A stretch of 64,000 nt of DNA from Lautropia sp. (GTDB lineage: Bacteria; Pseudomonadota; Gammaproteobacteria; Burkholderiales; Burkholderiaceae_E), in assembly GCA_030532895.1 (NCBI GenBank), contig JAUNKF010000006.1, forward strand, positions 1 through 64,000, in the 5' to 3' direction. Of this stretch, positions 54,626 to 64,000 are shown piece by piece (the first letter of the stretch is position 1; the number at the start of each line of letters is the position of its first letter). Under the pieces are notes generated by a model, which was given only the letters and a program-made list of their open reading frames with translations, was not told the origin of the DNA and made no database searches. A program made the position numbers and the translations under genes.

Positions 54626-56113
54626 TTACCCCAGCCCCCAGGCGTTCTGGATGGCCGAGATGCAGAGTGCCATCAATGGCCCCGGCATCGCGCCGACCAG
54701 AATGACGGCCAGGCCATTCACACTCATCAATGCCTTCGCGTCAGCATCGACCACGATGGCGGCCTCGTCGTTCGGCTGATCGAAGAGCATCACCTTCACG
54801 ACGCGGATGTAGTAGAAGGCACCGATCAGCGACATCAGCACCGCATAGACAGCCACCCAGACATAGCCGGCGGCAACGATGGACTTCAGTACCGCCAGCT
54901 TGGCATAGAAACCCACCAGCGGCGGGATGCCGGCCAGCGAGAACATGAAAAGCAGCATCACGCCCGCCATCCATGGGCTGCGGCGGCCCAAGCCGGCAAA
55001 ATCGTTGATCTCCTCGGCCTCGAAGCCCTGACGCGCAAGGAACTGGATCATGCCGAAGGTACCAAGCGTGGTCAGCACGTAGGTGATGATGTAGAAAAGG
55101 CTCGCGCCAAAGGCTTCACTGGAAGGCGGATGGTTCGGATCGACGAAAACGCCGGCCAGACCAAGCAGCACGAAGCCCACCTGAGAGATTGTCGAATAGG
55201 CGAGCATCCGCTTCAGGTTCGTCTGTGCCACGGCCACGATGTTGCCGATGCCAAGCGACAGCACGGCCAGGATGATCACCATCAGCTGCCAGACCGGCGC
55301 TATGCCGAGCAGCGCCTCACCCAGCAGGCGGAAAACCAGCGCAAAGGCCGCCAGCTTCGGCCCGGAAGCGATGAGCAGCGTCGCCACCGTCGGTGCCCCC
55401 TGATAGACATCGGGCACCCACATGTGGAAAGGCACCGCACCGAGCTTGAACGCCATGCCGGCCACCAGGAACACGGCCCCGAAGGCCAGCACCTGCGGTG
55501 AAGCCACTCCCTCGAAGCCACGCGCCACGATCTCACCGATGTTCAGCGAACCGGTGGCACCGTAGACCATCGACATGCCATAAAGCAGGAAGCCCGAGGC
55601 CAGCGCCCCCAGCACAAAATACTTCATCGCCGCTTCGGTGCCGAGGCGATAGTTGCGGCGCAGCGCGATGGCCGCATACAAGGCCAGCGACATCAGCTCG
55701 AGGCCCAGATACAGCACCAGCAGATTGGCCCCCGAGATCATCACCATCTGACCGAGCAGCGAGAACAACGCCAGCGCATACAGATCGCTCTGACGAATGT
55801 CCCTGTCTTGGGCATAACGGCGGGAATAGATGATGATGACGCCCGTGGCGATGACGGCGCAGAGCTTCAACAAATGCGCCAGCTCATCGGCCACGTACAT
55901 CTGGCCGAAAGCCTGCTGCGTACCCTTGCCCATCTGCCAGGCAATGGCGGCCAAGGGCAGCAGCAATATGCCCAGGGACAGACGATCGGCACGCAGCGCT
56001 TGCTTTTTGCCAAAAAACGCTTCGAGCACCAGTAACACACCGATGCCGAGCATCAGCGCGATCTCCGGTGCCAGCGCACCCAGATTGAATTCTTGCAGGG
56101 ACTGTGGTGTCAC
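54626..56113 (-). CDS. nuoN: NADH-quinone oxidoreductase subunit N
   Basis: Proton-pumping antiporter-like subunit of complex I, the last gene of the operon. 495 residues with about 14 helices. Conserved pieces include AMKYFVLGALASGFLLYGMS, the FKLGAVPFHMWVPDVYQGAP segment and RMLAYSTISQVGFVLLGLA. Lysines in the helices (SGPKLAA, NLKRMLAYS) match proton-path residues. Fourteen bases after nuoM. Confidence 0.96.
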   Translation of the reverse strand: MTPQSLQEFNLGALAPEIALMLGIGVLLVLEAFFGKKQALRADRLSLGILLLPLAAIAWQMGKGTQQAFGQMYVADELAHLLKLCAVIATGVIIIYSRRYAQDRDIRQSDLYALALFSLLGQMVMISGANLLVLYLGLELMSLALYAAIALRRNYRLGTEAAMKYFVLGALASGFLLYGMSMVYGATGSLNIGEIVARGFEGVASPQVLAFGAVFLVAGMAFKLGAVPFHMWVPDVYQGAPTVATLLIASGPKLAAFALVFRLLGEALLGIAPVWQLMVIILAVLSLGIGNIVAVAQTNLKRMLAYSTISQVGFVLLGLAGVFVDPNHPPSSEAFGASLFYIITYVLTTLGTFGMIQFLARQGFEAEEINDFAGLGRRSPWMAGVMLLFMFSLAGIPPLVGFYAKLAVLKSIVAAGYVWVAVYAVLMSLIGAFYYIRVVKVMLFDQPNDEAAIVVDADAKALMSVNGLAVILVGAMPGPLMALCISAIQNAWGLG

Positions 56114-56127
56114 GGCCTTGTCTCGCG

Positions 56128-57642
56128 TTAGAAGCTAGGGCTGGGAATCTTGGTCTGACCGAGGTGCGACAGCAGCGCCTCGACCGACACTTGGGTCAGG
56201 TCGGTGAAGAACTTCGGATACAGGCCCATGAAGAGGACGAAGCCCGCCATCAGAAGCAACAGCCCGAACTCACGGCTGTTGATGTCGGACAACTCTTCCA
56301 CCTGCGGATTGCCCACCGCACCGAACACGACCCGCTTGTACATCCAGAGCGAATAGGCTGCGCCCAGAATCAAGGCCGTGGCGGCCAAAAAGCCGATCCA
56401 GAAGTTGAACTGCACCGACCCGAGGATCACGAAAAATTCGCCGACGAAGCCCGACGTGGCGGGCAGGCCCGCGTTGGCCATCGAGAACAGCAAGAACAGG
56501 GCCGCAAACTTCGGCATCCGGTTGACGACGCCACCGTAGTCGGCGATCTCACGGCTGTGCAGGCGGTCGTACAGCACGCCGATGCAGAGGAACATCGCAC
56601 CGGAGACGAAGCCGTGCGAGATCATCTGCATCACGGCGCCTTGCATGCCCAGCTCGTTGAAGATGAAGAAACCGAGCGTGACGAAGCCCATGTGCGCAAT
56701 CGATGAATAGGCCACCAACTTCTTCATGTCGTGCTGCACCAGCGCCACCAGACCGATGTAGATGACCGCCACCAGCGACAGCGTGATCATCAGAGCCGCC
56801 AGCTCGTGGCTCGCATCCGGTGCGATCGGCAACGAAAAACGCAAAAAGGCGTAAGCACCGAGCTTCAGCATGATCGCCGCCAGCACCACCGACCCACCCG
56901 TGGGCGCTTCGACGTGGGCATCGGGTAGCCAGGTATGCACCGGCCACATCGGGATCTTGACGGCAAAAGCCAGCAGGAAAGCCACGAAGATGAGGATCTG
57001 CTCGGTCATCCCCAGCGGCAGCTTGTGCCAGGCGAGAATCTCGAAACTGCCCGATTGCAGATACAGGTAGATCAGCGCCACCAGCGTGAGCAGCGACCCC
57101 AGCAGCGTGTAGAGGAAGAATTTGAAGGCAGCATACACCCGCCGTGGGCCACCCCACACGCCGATGATGATGTACATCGGAATCAGCGTGGCCTCGAAGA
57201 AGATGTAGAACAGCATGCCGTCGGTGGCACAGAAGACCCCGACCATGATCCCGGACAGGACCAGGAAGGCCGCCATGTACTGATGCACCCGGTCGGTGAT
57301 GACCTGCCAGGCCGCAATCACGACCACGATCGTGATGAAGGCCGTCAACAGCACCATCCAGACCGACAGCCCGTCGATACCCAAGGCGTAATGGATGCCG
57401 AGACTCTCGATCCACGGCATCTTCTCGACGAATTGCAGCTCGGCCGTCGTGCGATCAAAGCCCGCATAAAGCGGGATCGTGACCAGAAAGCCCAGCACGG
57501 AACCCAACAACGCCAACCAGCGCACCAGGTTGGCCCGACGGTCGTTGCCGATCGCCAGCAGCACCAGGCCGAAGACGACCGGAACCCAAATCGCAGCGCT
57601 CAGCCAACCCATACCCATTGTCTCTGTCGTGATCTGTTCCAT
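56128..57642 (-). CDS. nuoM: NADH-quinone oxidoreductase subunit M
   Basis: Second antiporter-like proton-pumping subunit of complex I. 504 residues and about 14 helices, with AFAVKIPMWPVHTWLPDAHV, KLVAYSSIAHMGFVTLGFF and the glutamate of helix 5 (FFEATLIPMYI). The start at 57640-57642 is three bases after the nuoL stop; an in-frame ATG slightly downstream (MGMGW) is less likely. Confidence 0.96.
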   Translation of the reverse strand: MEQITTETMGMGWLSAAIWVPVVFGLVLLAIGNDRRANLVRWLALLGSVLGFLVTIPLYAGFDRTTAELQFVEKMPWIESLGIHYALGIDGLSVWMVLLTAFITIVVVIAAWQVITDRVHQYMAAFLVLSGIMVGVFCATDGMLFYIFFEATLIPMYIIIGVWGGPRRVYAAFKFFLYTLLGSLLTLVALIYLYLQSGSFEILAWHKLPLGMTEQILIFVAFLLAFAVKIPMWPVHTWLPDAHVEAPTGGSVVLAAIMLKLGAYAFLRFSLPIAPDASHELAALMITLSLVAVIYIGLVALVQHDMKKLVAYSSIAHMGFVTLGFFIFNELGMQGAVMQMISHGFVSGAMFLCIGVLYDRLHSREIADYGGVVNRMPKFAALFLLFSMANAGLPATSGFVGEFFVILGSVQFNFWIGFLAATALILGAAYSLWMYKRVVFGAVGNPQVEELSDINSREFGLLLLMAGFVLFMGLYPKFFTDLTQVSVEALLSHLGQTKIPSPSF

Positions 57643-57645
57643 GAT

Positions 57646-59652
57646 TTAGTGTCCGCGCGTCAGGATGGGAAGGAACCAGAGCAACAGGAATGCCAGGCCG
57701 ACGATCATCGCGATGGCGTACTGGTTGACCAGACCGGTCTGCAGGTAGCGCATGATGCGGGCAAACACGCCCACCGCCTTGGCGCTGCCATTGACCACCA
57801 GACCATCGATCAGCATCTGATCACCCTTGCGCCACAGGCCCGTGCCCAGCTTGCGGGCACCACCGGCAAAGAACCACTCGTTGAAGCGGTCGAGGTAGTA
57901 CTTGTTCTCCAGCACGGTGTAGAGGCCACCGGCCACCTGGCGAATGCGGGCCGGAATGGCCGGGTTCACCAGATAGAAGTACCAGGCCGTGGCAATGCCG
58001 GCCACCATCAGCCAGAACGGTACCGTCATGAAGCCGTGCAGGCCCATCGCCACCCAACCGTGCCAGTGCTCGGCAAGCGTCGCCATGGCCGGATGGCTGT
58101 CGAAGACCGTGATGACGCCCTTGAAGTATTCGCCGGTGATCATCGGGCCGGCAGCCAGCGCACCGATCACGACGGACGGGATGGCCAAGAGCAGAAGCGG
58201 CACCGTCACGACGGCCGGGGACTCATGCGGCACATGGGCATGGCCATGCTCACCGTGGTGGCCATGATCATCGTGACCATGCGCGTGCGCCTGATCGAAG
58301 CGCGGCTTGCCGTGGAAGACCAGGAAATACATCCGGAAGGAGTAGAAAGCGGTGATGAAGACACCCGCCAGCAGTGCGTAATAGACCAGCCCGGCGCCCG
58401 GCACGTTCGCAAAGCGCACGGCCTCGATGATCGACTCCTTGGAGTAAAAGCCCGAGAAGAACGGCGTGCCGACAAGGGCGAGCGAACCGAGCAGCGAAGT
58501 GATCCAGGTGATCGGCATGTACTTGCGCAGGCCCCCCATATGGCGGATGTCCTGATCATGGTGCATGCCGATGATGACGGAACCCGCCCCCAGGAACAGC
58601 AGCGCCTTGAAGAAGGCATGCGTCATCAGGTGGAACACCGCCACGCTGTAAGCCGAGGCACCGAGCGCCACCGTCATGTACCCGAGCTGCGACAGCGTCG
58701 AATAGGCCACCACCCGCTTGATGTCGTTCTGGATGATGCCCATCAGCCCCATGAAGAAGGCCGTGATGCCACCGATGATCATGATGAAGGAGAGCGCCGT
58801 CTCGGACATCTCGAAGATCGGCGACATCCGCGCCACCATGAAGATGCCGGCCGTCACCATCGTGGCGGCGTGGATCAGCGCCGAGATCGGGGTCGGGCCT
58901 TCCATCGAATCGGGCAGCCACACGTGCAGCGGGAATTGCGCCGACTTGCCCATCGCGCCCACGAAAAGACAGATGCAGGCCACCGTGATCAGCGACCACT
59001 GCTGATCGCCCACCAGGTTGATCGTGACATTGGCCAGATCGGGCGCAGCCTTGAAGACATCGGCGTAATCGAGGCTGCCCACCCAGGCCACGAGCAGACC
59101 GATGCCGAGCACGAAACCGAAATCGCCGACACGGTTGACCAGAAATGCCTTCAGGTTGGCATAGATGGCCGAAGGCTTCGTGTACCAGAACCCGATCAAC
59201 AGGTAGGAAACCAGACCCACCGCTTCCCAGCCGAAGAAGAGCTGCAGGAAGTTGTTGGACATGACCAGCATCAGCATGGAGAAAGTGAACAGGCTGATGT
59301 AGGAGAAGAAGCGCTGGTAGCCGTCGTCGTCAGCCATGTAGCCGATGGTGTAGACATGAACCATCAGCGAGACGAAGGTGACGACGACCATCATCATCGC
59401 GGTGAGCGAATCGATCAGGAAGCCCACCTCGAACTTCAGCTTGCCCAGCACGGCCCAGCTGTAGAGGGTGCCATTGAAGGTGTTGCCCTGGTGAACATCC
59501 CACATGACCCACAACGAGGCCAGCAAGGACACGAGCACACCCAGGATCGTCACCCAGTGCGTGGCCGTCCGACCGATGCGGCGGCCTGCAAAGCCGGCGA
59601 TCATCGAGCCGAGGAGCGGTGCAAACGGAACCAGCAGATAAGCGGTTTTCAT
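57646..59652 (-). CDS. nuoL: NADH-quinone oxidoreductase subunit L
   Basis: Distal antiporter-like subunit of complex I with the long lateral helix. 668 residues. SLFTFSMLMLVMSNNFLQLF, the FFGWEAVGLVSYLLIGFWY stretch, SAQFPLHVWLPDSMEGPTPI and RVVAYSTLSQLGYMTVALG are diagnostic. A cytoplasmic or periplasmic loop near residue 455-480 is unusually rich in His and Asp (HAHGHDDHGHHGEHGHAH). Four bases separate its start from the nuoK stop. Confidence 0.97.
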   Translation of the reverse strand: MKTAYLLVPFAPLLGSMIAGFAGRRIGRTATHWVTILGVLVSLLASLWVMWDVHQGNTFNGTLYSWAVLGKLKFEVGFLIDSLTAMMMVVVTFVSLMVHVYTIGYMADDDGYQRFFSYISLFTFSMLMLVMSNNFLQLFFGWEAVGLVSYLLIGFWYTKPSAIYANLKAFLVNRVGDFGFVLGIGLLVAWVGSLDYADVFKAAPDLANVTINLVGDQQWSLITVACICLFVGAMGKSAQFPLHVWLPDSMEGPTPISALIHAATMVTAGIFMVARMSPIFEMSETALSFIMIIGGITAFFMGLMGIIQNDIKRVVAYSTLSQLGYMTVALGASAYSVAVFHLMTHAFFKALLFLGAGSVIIGMHHDQDIRHMGGLRKYMPITWITSLLGSLALVGTPFFSGFYSKESIIEAVRFANVPGAGLVYYALLAGVFITAFYSFRMYFLVFHGKPRFDQAHAHGHDDHGHHGEHGHAHVPHESPAVVTVPLLLLAIPSVVIGALAAGPMITGEYFKGVITVFDSHPAMATLAEHWHGWVAMGLHGFMTVPFWLMVAGIATAWYFYLVNPAIPARIRQVAGGLYTVLENKYYLDRFNEWFFAGGARKLGTGLWRKGDQMLIDGLVVNGSAKAVGVFARIMRYLQTGLVNQYAIAMIVGLAFLLLWFLPILTRGH

Positions 59653-59656
59653 CGAA

Positions 59657-59980
59657 TCACCCCCTCAGGCTGTCGAGGTCTTCGACATCGACCGAATGGA
59701 ACTGCCGGAACAGCACGACCAGGATGGCCAGGCCGATCGCCGCCTCGGCGGCCGCCACCGTCAGGATGAAGAACACGAAGACCTGACCGGCCAGATCCTC
59801 GTTGAAATGCGAGAAGGCGACGAAATTCATGTTGACGGCGAGCAGCATCAGCTCGATCGACATCAGCACGACGATCAGGTTACGGCGGTTCAGGAAGATG
59901 CCGACCACCCCGATCGAGAACAGCACGGCCCCCAGTGTCAGGTAGTGCGCAAGGCTCAGTTGTAGGAAATGTCCCGTCAT
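59657..59980 (-). CDS. nuoK: NADH-quinone oxidoreductase subunit K
   Basis: Three-helix membrane subunit of complex I, 107 residues. [20 protein letters not shown] with the conserved glutamate of helix 2, and [18 protein letters not shown] with the helix 3 glutamate, identify it. The start at 59978-59980 has AAGGGT seven bases upstream; the longer frame to 60136 overlaps nuoJ and is discarded. Confidence 0.97.
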   Translation of the reverse strand: MTGHFLQLSLAHYLTLGAVLFSIGVVGIFLNRRNLIVVLMSIELMLLAVNMNFVAFSHFNEDLAGQVFVFFILTVAAAEAAIGLAILVVLFRQFHSVDVEDLDSLRG

Positions 59981-59993
59981 CGTTGCACCCTTC

Positions 59994-60668
59994 TCACGAT
60001 TTTTCTTGTGCCGGCGCGGCCTCGTCAGCCTGCGCCGCCGGCTCTTCGGCCGCATCTGCCGCCTCTGCCTCACGGCGAGCGGCAGGCACGCTGACCAGAC
60101 GCACACGATCGGCCGCACGCACCCGCACCTGCTCACCCGGACGCTGGGACTTCACATCCTTGCGACGGCGGATGGTGAGCGCAATGGCGGCCACCATGCC
60201 GACCAGCAGGATCATGCCGGCGATTTCAAGCGGATAGATGTAATCGGTATACAGCAGCTCACCCAGCGCCTTCGCATTGTCGTGATCGGCTGACAGCGGC
60301 ATCACGTTGGCCGCCAGGTCGTCACTGAAGTGAACCCACAGCACCAGCGACAGCTCGATCACGATGATGCAACCCACGAAGAGCGCCACCGGCAGCGAAC
60401 GCCAGAAACCGGCCCGCAGCTTCTCGGCATTCACGTCGAGCATCATCACGACGAACAGAAAGAGCACCATCACCGCGCCCACATAGACCAGCACCAGCAC
60501 GATGGCCAGGAACTCTGCCTTCATCAGCAGCCAGACCGCCGCCGTCGAGACGAAGGTCAGCACGAGAAAGAGCGCGCTGTGAACGGGGTTGCGTGCCGTG
60601 ATCACCCGAGAGGCCGCAAAGACCGTGGTGAAGGCAAACAGGAAGAAAAGCGATGTCATGACATCCAT
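59994..60668 (-). CDS. nuoJ: NADH-quinone oxidoreductase subunit J
   Basis: Five-helix membrane subunit of complex [41 protein letters not shown] (helix 3, with the pi-bulge region) and [16 protein letters not shown] are typical. The C terminus carries an extra ~45-residue Ala/Glu/Arg-rich tail beyond the family norm. 224 residues. Thirteen bases before nuoK. Confidence 0.95.
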   Translation of the reverse strand: MDVMTSLFFLFAFTTVFAASRVITARNPVHSALFLVLTFVSTAAVWLLMKAEFLAIVLVLVYVGAVMVLFLFVVMMLDVNAEKLRAGFWRSLPVALFVGCIIVIELSLVLWVHFSDDLAANVMPLSADHDNAKALGELLYTDYIYPLEIAGMILLVGMVAAIALTIRRRKDVKSQRPGEQVRVRAADRVRLVSVPAARREAEAADAAEEPAAQADEAAPAQEKS

Positions 60669-60685
60669 GATGCGACCGTCCTCGT

Positions 60686-61174
60686 TCAGCGATACGGGGC
60701 GTCTGCCTGACGCGCCGCCGCGATTTCGCTTTCATACCGGTCGCCAACGGCGAGCAGCATTTCCTTGGTGAAATAGAGATCGCCGCGCTTCTCGCCGTGG
60801 TACTCGAAGATGTGCGTCTCGACGATCGAATCGACCGGACAGGATTCTTCGCACAGACCACAGAAGATGCACTTCGTCAGATCGATGTCATAACGGGTGG
60901 TACGGCGCGAGCCGTCCTCACGCTGCGCACACTCGATCGTGATCGCCAGCGCCGGGCACACCGCCTCACAGAGCTTGCACGCGATGCAGCGCTCTTCGCC
61001 ATTGGCATAGCGTCGCAGCGCATGCAGCCCACGAAAACGCGAGGAAATGGGCGTCTTCGCATCGGGGTACTGCACGGTGATCTTGCGGGCGAACATGTAT
61101 CGCCCGGTGAGCTTCATCCCCTTGAGCAGTTCGAGCAGCAGAAAGCTCGAAAAGAAATCCTTGATCGCACGCAT
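60686..61174 (-). CDS. nuoI: NADH-quinone oxidoreductase subunit I
   Basis: Peripheral subunit with two [4Fe-4S] clusters (N6a and N6b) on the electron path to quinone. Two ferredoxin motifs are visible: [12 protein letters not shown] and [12 protein letters not shown], each continuing into a fourth cysteine for the partner cluster. 162 residues, normal. It sits between nuoH and nuoJ, three bases from nuoH. Confidence 0.97.
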   Translation of the reverse strand: MRAIKDFFSSFLLLELLKGMKLTGRYMFARKITVQYPDAKTPISSRFRGLHALRRYANGEERCIACKLCEAVCPALAITIECAQREDGSRRTTRYDIDLTKCIFCGLCEESCPVDSIVETHIFEYHGEKRGDLYFTKEMLLAVGDRYESEIAAARQADAPYR

Positions 61175-61177
61175 CGC

Positions 61178-62260
61178 TCAGATCTTCCAGATGTTGAAGG
61201 GCGTCTGCATCCAGATGGCCACCACGATCAGCCAGACCAGCGTGACCGGAATGAAGACTTTCCAGCCCAGACGCATGATCTGGTCATAGCGGTAACGCGG
61301 GAAGCTGGCGCGGAACCAGACGAAGAGGCTGACCAGGAAGAAGGTCTTGATGAACAGCCAGAACCAGTCCCAGAACCACTGCGGGCCGATGTCGAGACCC
61401 AGCGAGAAGAAAGGCTGCCAGCCGCCGAAGAACATGATTGCGGCCATGGCCGAAATCAGGATCATGTTGGCGTATTCGGCCAGGAAAAAGACGGCAAAGC
61501 TCATGCCCGCATATTCGACCATGTGGCCGGCCACGATCTCGGATTCACCCTCGACCACATCGAAGGGATGGCGGTTGGTTTCAGCCACACCGGAGATGAA
61601 GTAGACGACCAGAATCGGTAACAGCGGCAACCAGTTCCAGGAGAGGAAATTGATGCCCTTGTCGGCAAAGGTGCCCTGCCCCTGCGCATTGACGATTTCG
61701 GTGATGTTCATGCTGCCCGTGACCATCAACACGATCACCAGACAGAAACCGATCGCCAGCTCGTAGGACACCATCTGCGCGGCTGCCCGCAGTGCACCGA
61801 GAAAGGCATATTTGGAATTGGAGGCCCAGCCGGCCAGGATCACGCCATAGACTTCAAGCGAGGTGAGCGCCAACAGCAGCAACAGGCCCGCATTGACGTT
61901 GGCCAGCGCCCGATCCGGCCCGAAGGGGATCACCACCCAGGCGGCCAGCGCCGGCATGATGGCCATCACCGGTGCAATCAGGAAGAGCGCACGGCTCACC
62001 TGCGTGGGCACCAGGATTTCCTTCAGCATCAGCTTCACGCCGTCGGCCAGCGGCTGCAGCAACCCGAAGGGGCCGACCCGGTTCGGGCCGATACGGATAT
62101 GCATGTAGCCGATCATCTTTCGCTCCCAGAGCGTTAGATAGGCCACACAGATCATCAGCGGCGCCACGAGCGCCACGATCTTGATCAGGTTCCAGACGAT
62201 CGGCCAGGCACCGCCGAGGACGGATTCGCCGGTCTGCGTAAGTGTATCGATCCAGTTCAC
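61178..62260 (-). CDS. nuoH: NADH-quinone oxidoreductase subunit H
   Basis: Membrane subunit forming the quinone-entry channel of complex [21 protein letters not shown] is the conserved loop with quinone-site residues, and [20 protein letters not shown] is the other. 360 residues and about eight helices. The ATG overlaps the nuoG stop by four bases. Confidence 0.97.
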   Translation of the reverse strand: MNWIDTLTQTGESVLGGAWPIVWNLIKIVALVAPLMICVAYLTLWERKMIGYMHIRIGPNRVGPFGLLQPLADGVKLMLKEILVPTQVSRALFLIAPVMAIMPALAAWVVIPFGPDRALANVNAGLLLLLALTSLEVYGVILAGWASNSKYAFLGALRAAAQMVSYELAIGFCLVIVLMVTGSMNITEIVNAQGQGTFADKGINFLSWNWLPLLPILVVYFISGVAETNRHPFDVVEGESEIVAGHMVEYAGMSFAVFFLAEYANMILISAMAAIMFFGGWQPFFSLGLDIGPQWFWDWFWLFIKTFFLVSLFVWFRASFPRYRYDQIMRLGWKVFIPVTLVWLIVVAIWMQTPFNIWKI

Positions 62261-64000
62261 TTGACGGCCTCCAGCGTGATCGAGCCAAACAGGTCGGGCA
62301 AGCCCGCCACCGCCGGCAGTGCGGCCGGCACCCAGGCCACAGCCGGGGCTACCCGGTCATCGCGCACGAGCGGCAGCACCGCCTCGCCCGCGCCCTGACG
62401 CACCCGCACCTGCCCGACACCTGTCAGCCCCAGGCGCGCGATCGTGTCGGCGTTGAGCCGCACGGCAGCGGCCCCCTTGGCATCGGCCGTCTTCTGCAGG
62501 CTGACAGCACGCCGCACGACCGGGTCGACCGCATAGATCGGCACACTGGGCAGGCGCTGCAATTCACCCTCGGCCCCCGGCTGGTAAGCCGGCAGGCTCA
62601 AGTTGCAATGGTTGCTCAGGTGACGCTTGAAATGCAGCCCATCGACTGGTGCCTGCACGCGCGCGGCACGCCGCAACGCCGCGCCAGGACGGGCCGGTGT
62701 GTCTTTCGGCGTGACGGCCTGCACCAACACCTCGGCCGGCTCGATGACGGCAGCCAGCGCACGGGCACGCACTTCCTCGACGTTCTCGAAACCAAACCCC
62801 GGAATGCCGGCCAGCGAGCCAAGCACCCGAAGCACCTTCCAGCCCGGACGTGACTGACCCGCCGGCCGAACCACGCCATTGAAAGTCTGCAAGCGCCCTT
62901 CCGTGTTGACGAAAGAACCTCCCGTTTCCGTGAAGGGCGTGATGGGCAACAGGCAATCGGCCACCTCCAGCAACTCGGGCGACGCATAAACCGTCGTCGC
63001 GATGACGGTGGATGCCTGTTTCAACGCGGCCCGAGCCGCCACCGGATCGGCCAGATCAAGCGATGGCTCGATCCCATGCAGCAGATAGGCCTGACGTGGC
63101 GACTGGATCATCTGGGCCGCGTTCAGACCCTTGCCACCAGGCACCGGCGTGGCGCCGGCCAGATACCCGCCCACCGAATTGGCTGCCTCGCCGATCAGGC
63201 CGAATCGGGCGTCGGCCACCGAGGCCAGCGCCTGCACCACCTGGGTGATGGCCGCAAACTCGGGGTGCTGCACGACGGCATTGCCCAGCCAGATGGCTCG
63301 GTTCTCCCCCACCATCAGCGCGTCGGCCAGCTCGTTGGCGGCCTGCCCCGGCGTGACGGCGGCATAGGCTTCCGGCACCTTCGCCCCACGCAAGCGCGCA
63401 CAGGCCACGAAGACCTCGATCAGGTACGGCAGCCAGTGACCGGGCGCCACCGCCTGCTGCTCGGCCATCGGCATCAGCCAGTCTTCGATCACGCCATTGA
63501 TCGAGGAGACGGCCGTGCCATGCTTGGCCGCCTGACGCACCCGTGCCGACAGCAGCGGATGATCCTTGCGAAGGAAAGAACCGACGATCAGCAAGGCATC
63601 GAGCTGTCCGGTTTCCTCGATCGTGTGGCCCAACCACGGCACGCCATGACGCTGCGCATCCAGCCCGAAATCGGTCTGACGCAAGCGGAAATCGATGTTG
63701 TCATTGCCCAAGCCTCGCATCAGCTCGCCGCCCAGGTACAGCTCTTCGAGCGTGGACGAGGGTGAGGCCAACATGCCGATGGCGTCCGAACCATGCCGCT
63801 GTGCCACGTCGGCGAGCGCATGCGTGACGTAATCCAACGCCGACTCCCAGGACACTTCCTGCCACTGGTTGTCCTGCTTGATCATCGGCACGAGCAGACG
63901 ATCGGGGGCGTTCAAGCCTTCGTAGGAAAAACGGTCACGATCGGAAATCCAGCACTCATTGACGGCCTCGTGCTCGAAGGGCAGCACCCGTTTGACCTGA
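62257..64000 (-). CDS. nuoG: NADH-quinone oxidoreductase subunit G, 3' part only
   Basis: Large molybdopterin-oxidoreductase-like peripheral subunit of complex I. The frame is open through the right edge, so the iron-sulphur N-terminal domain is missing here and the GTG at 63985-63987 is only an internal valine codon. The visible part begins [20 protein letters not shown] (DRFSYEGL follows), typical of the post-cluster segment, then the degenerate molybdopterin domain ([40 protein letters not shown]). It ends overlapping nuoH. Confidence 0.95.
   Translation of the reverse strand, partial: QVKRVLPFEHEAVNECWISDRDRFSYEGLNAPDRLLVPMIKQDNQWQEVSWESALDYVTHALADVAQRHGSDAIGMLASPSSTLEELYLGGELMRGLGNDNIDFRLRQTDFGLDAQRHGVPWLGHTIEETGQLDALLIVGSFLRKDHPLLSARVRQAAKHGTAVSSINGVIEDWLMPMAEQQAVAPGHWLPYLIEVFVACARLRGAKVPEAYAAVTPGQAANELADALMVGENRAIWLGNAVVQHPEFAAITQVVQALASVADARFGLIGEAANSVGGYLAGATPVPGGKGLNAAQMIQSPRQAYLLHGIEPSLDLADPVAARAALKQASTVIATTVYASPELLEVADCLLPITPFTETGGSFVNTEGRLQTFNGVVRPAGQSRPGWKVLRVLGSLAGIPGFGFENVEEVRARALAAVIEPAEVLVQAVTPKDTPARPGAALRRAARVQAPVDGLHFKRHLSNHCNLSLPAYQPGAEGELQRLPSVPIYAVDPVVRRAVSLQKTADAKGAAAVRLNADTIARLGLTGVGQVRVRQGAGEAVLPLVRDDRVAPAVAWVPAALPAVAGLPDLFGSITLEAVK

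Noticed and set aside
56935-59769. A 944-codon open frame on the plus strand
   Set aside because: It is antisense to nuoL and nuoM, rich in Arg/His/Gln/Asp as expected for the complement of GC-rich coding DNA, and has no family resemblance.

Overview
The window reads as a chromosomal segment of a GC-rich betaproteobacterium, most likely Burkholderiales. The pointers are the gmk-rpoZ-spoT cluster, a nuo operon ending in nuoN next to a Nudix gene, greB beside a RelA/SpoT gene, the pmbA / yjgA-mog pair and the protein sequences themselves. A Lautropia-like genus is a guess and nothing here proves it. Almost all of the window is dense, ordinary chromosomal coding sequence. There is no prophage, insertion sequence, integrase or CRISPR array that I can see.

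Layout. (1) 1-3975: galactose uptake and Leloir metabolism, with mglB (5' part only) divergent from galT-galK-galM. (2) 4040-7661: an FMN reductase, then carboxynorspermidine decarboxylase and dehydrogenase (polyamine synthesis), closed by a bidirectional terminator. (3) 7812-9873: cytochrome b561 and two YceI proteins on the minus strand. A palindrome-rich, AT-rich spacer follows. (4) 10328-19276: gmk-rpoZ-spoT, greB, pmbA, yjgA-mog and relA, so both long alarmone enzymes lie within 8 kb. (5) 19693-36901: a tight-adherence (Tad/Flp) pilus locus on the minus strand, running flp, tadG-like, tadE-like, secreted unknown, small pilin-like, rcpC, rcpA, FHA-tadA, tadB, tadC, DUF192-fusion, tadE. It is flanked by a degenerate NtrC-like regulator and a Sel1/lytic transglycosylase on the plus strand. 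(6) 37186-40358: an NSS-family sodium symporter and isocitrate lyase with an elaborate AT-rich upstream region. (7) 40791-46774: a large FtsX-like permease, heptosyltransferase I, a 71-aa unknown, dsbB and a Crp/Fnr regulator. (8) 46938-53756: an AsmA protein with a thioredoxin-like gene, a 167-aa unknown, a NYN-domain protein, tRNA-Ser(UGA) and a second heptosyltransferase-family gene. (9) 53850-64000: a Nudix hydrolase and nuoN to nuoG (nuoG runs off the window).

The most unusual part is the Tad locus. Many of its genes overlap or nearly abut, which suggests one long transcript starting at flp. It carries an FHA domain fused to the TadA ATPase, a DUF192 domain fused through a membrane segment and a Val/Gln/Ser repeat to a helical tail, and several proteins with a Gly/Glu+5 prepilin site. 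The flp prepilin has an exceptionally long leader. No TadZ, TadV or classical TadD gene is visible. The neighbouring regulator has lost most residues that AAA+ activators of sigma-54 need. Outside this locus, the best leads are a shared 16-base leader immediately before two unrelated start codons (45091-45107 and 51603-51618), twin palindromes before cytochrome b561, and a TTTCATA repeat cluster upstream of aceA.
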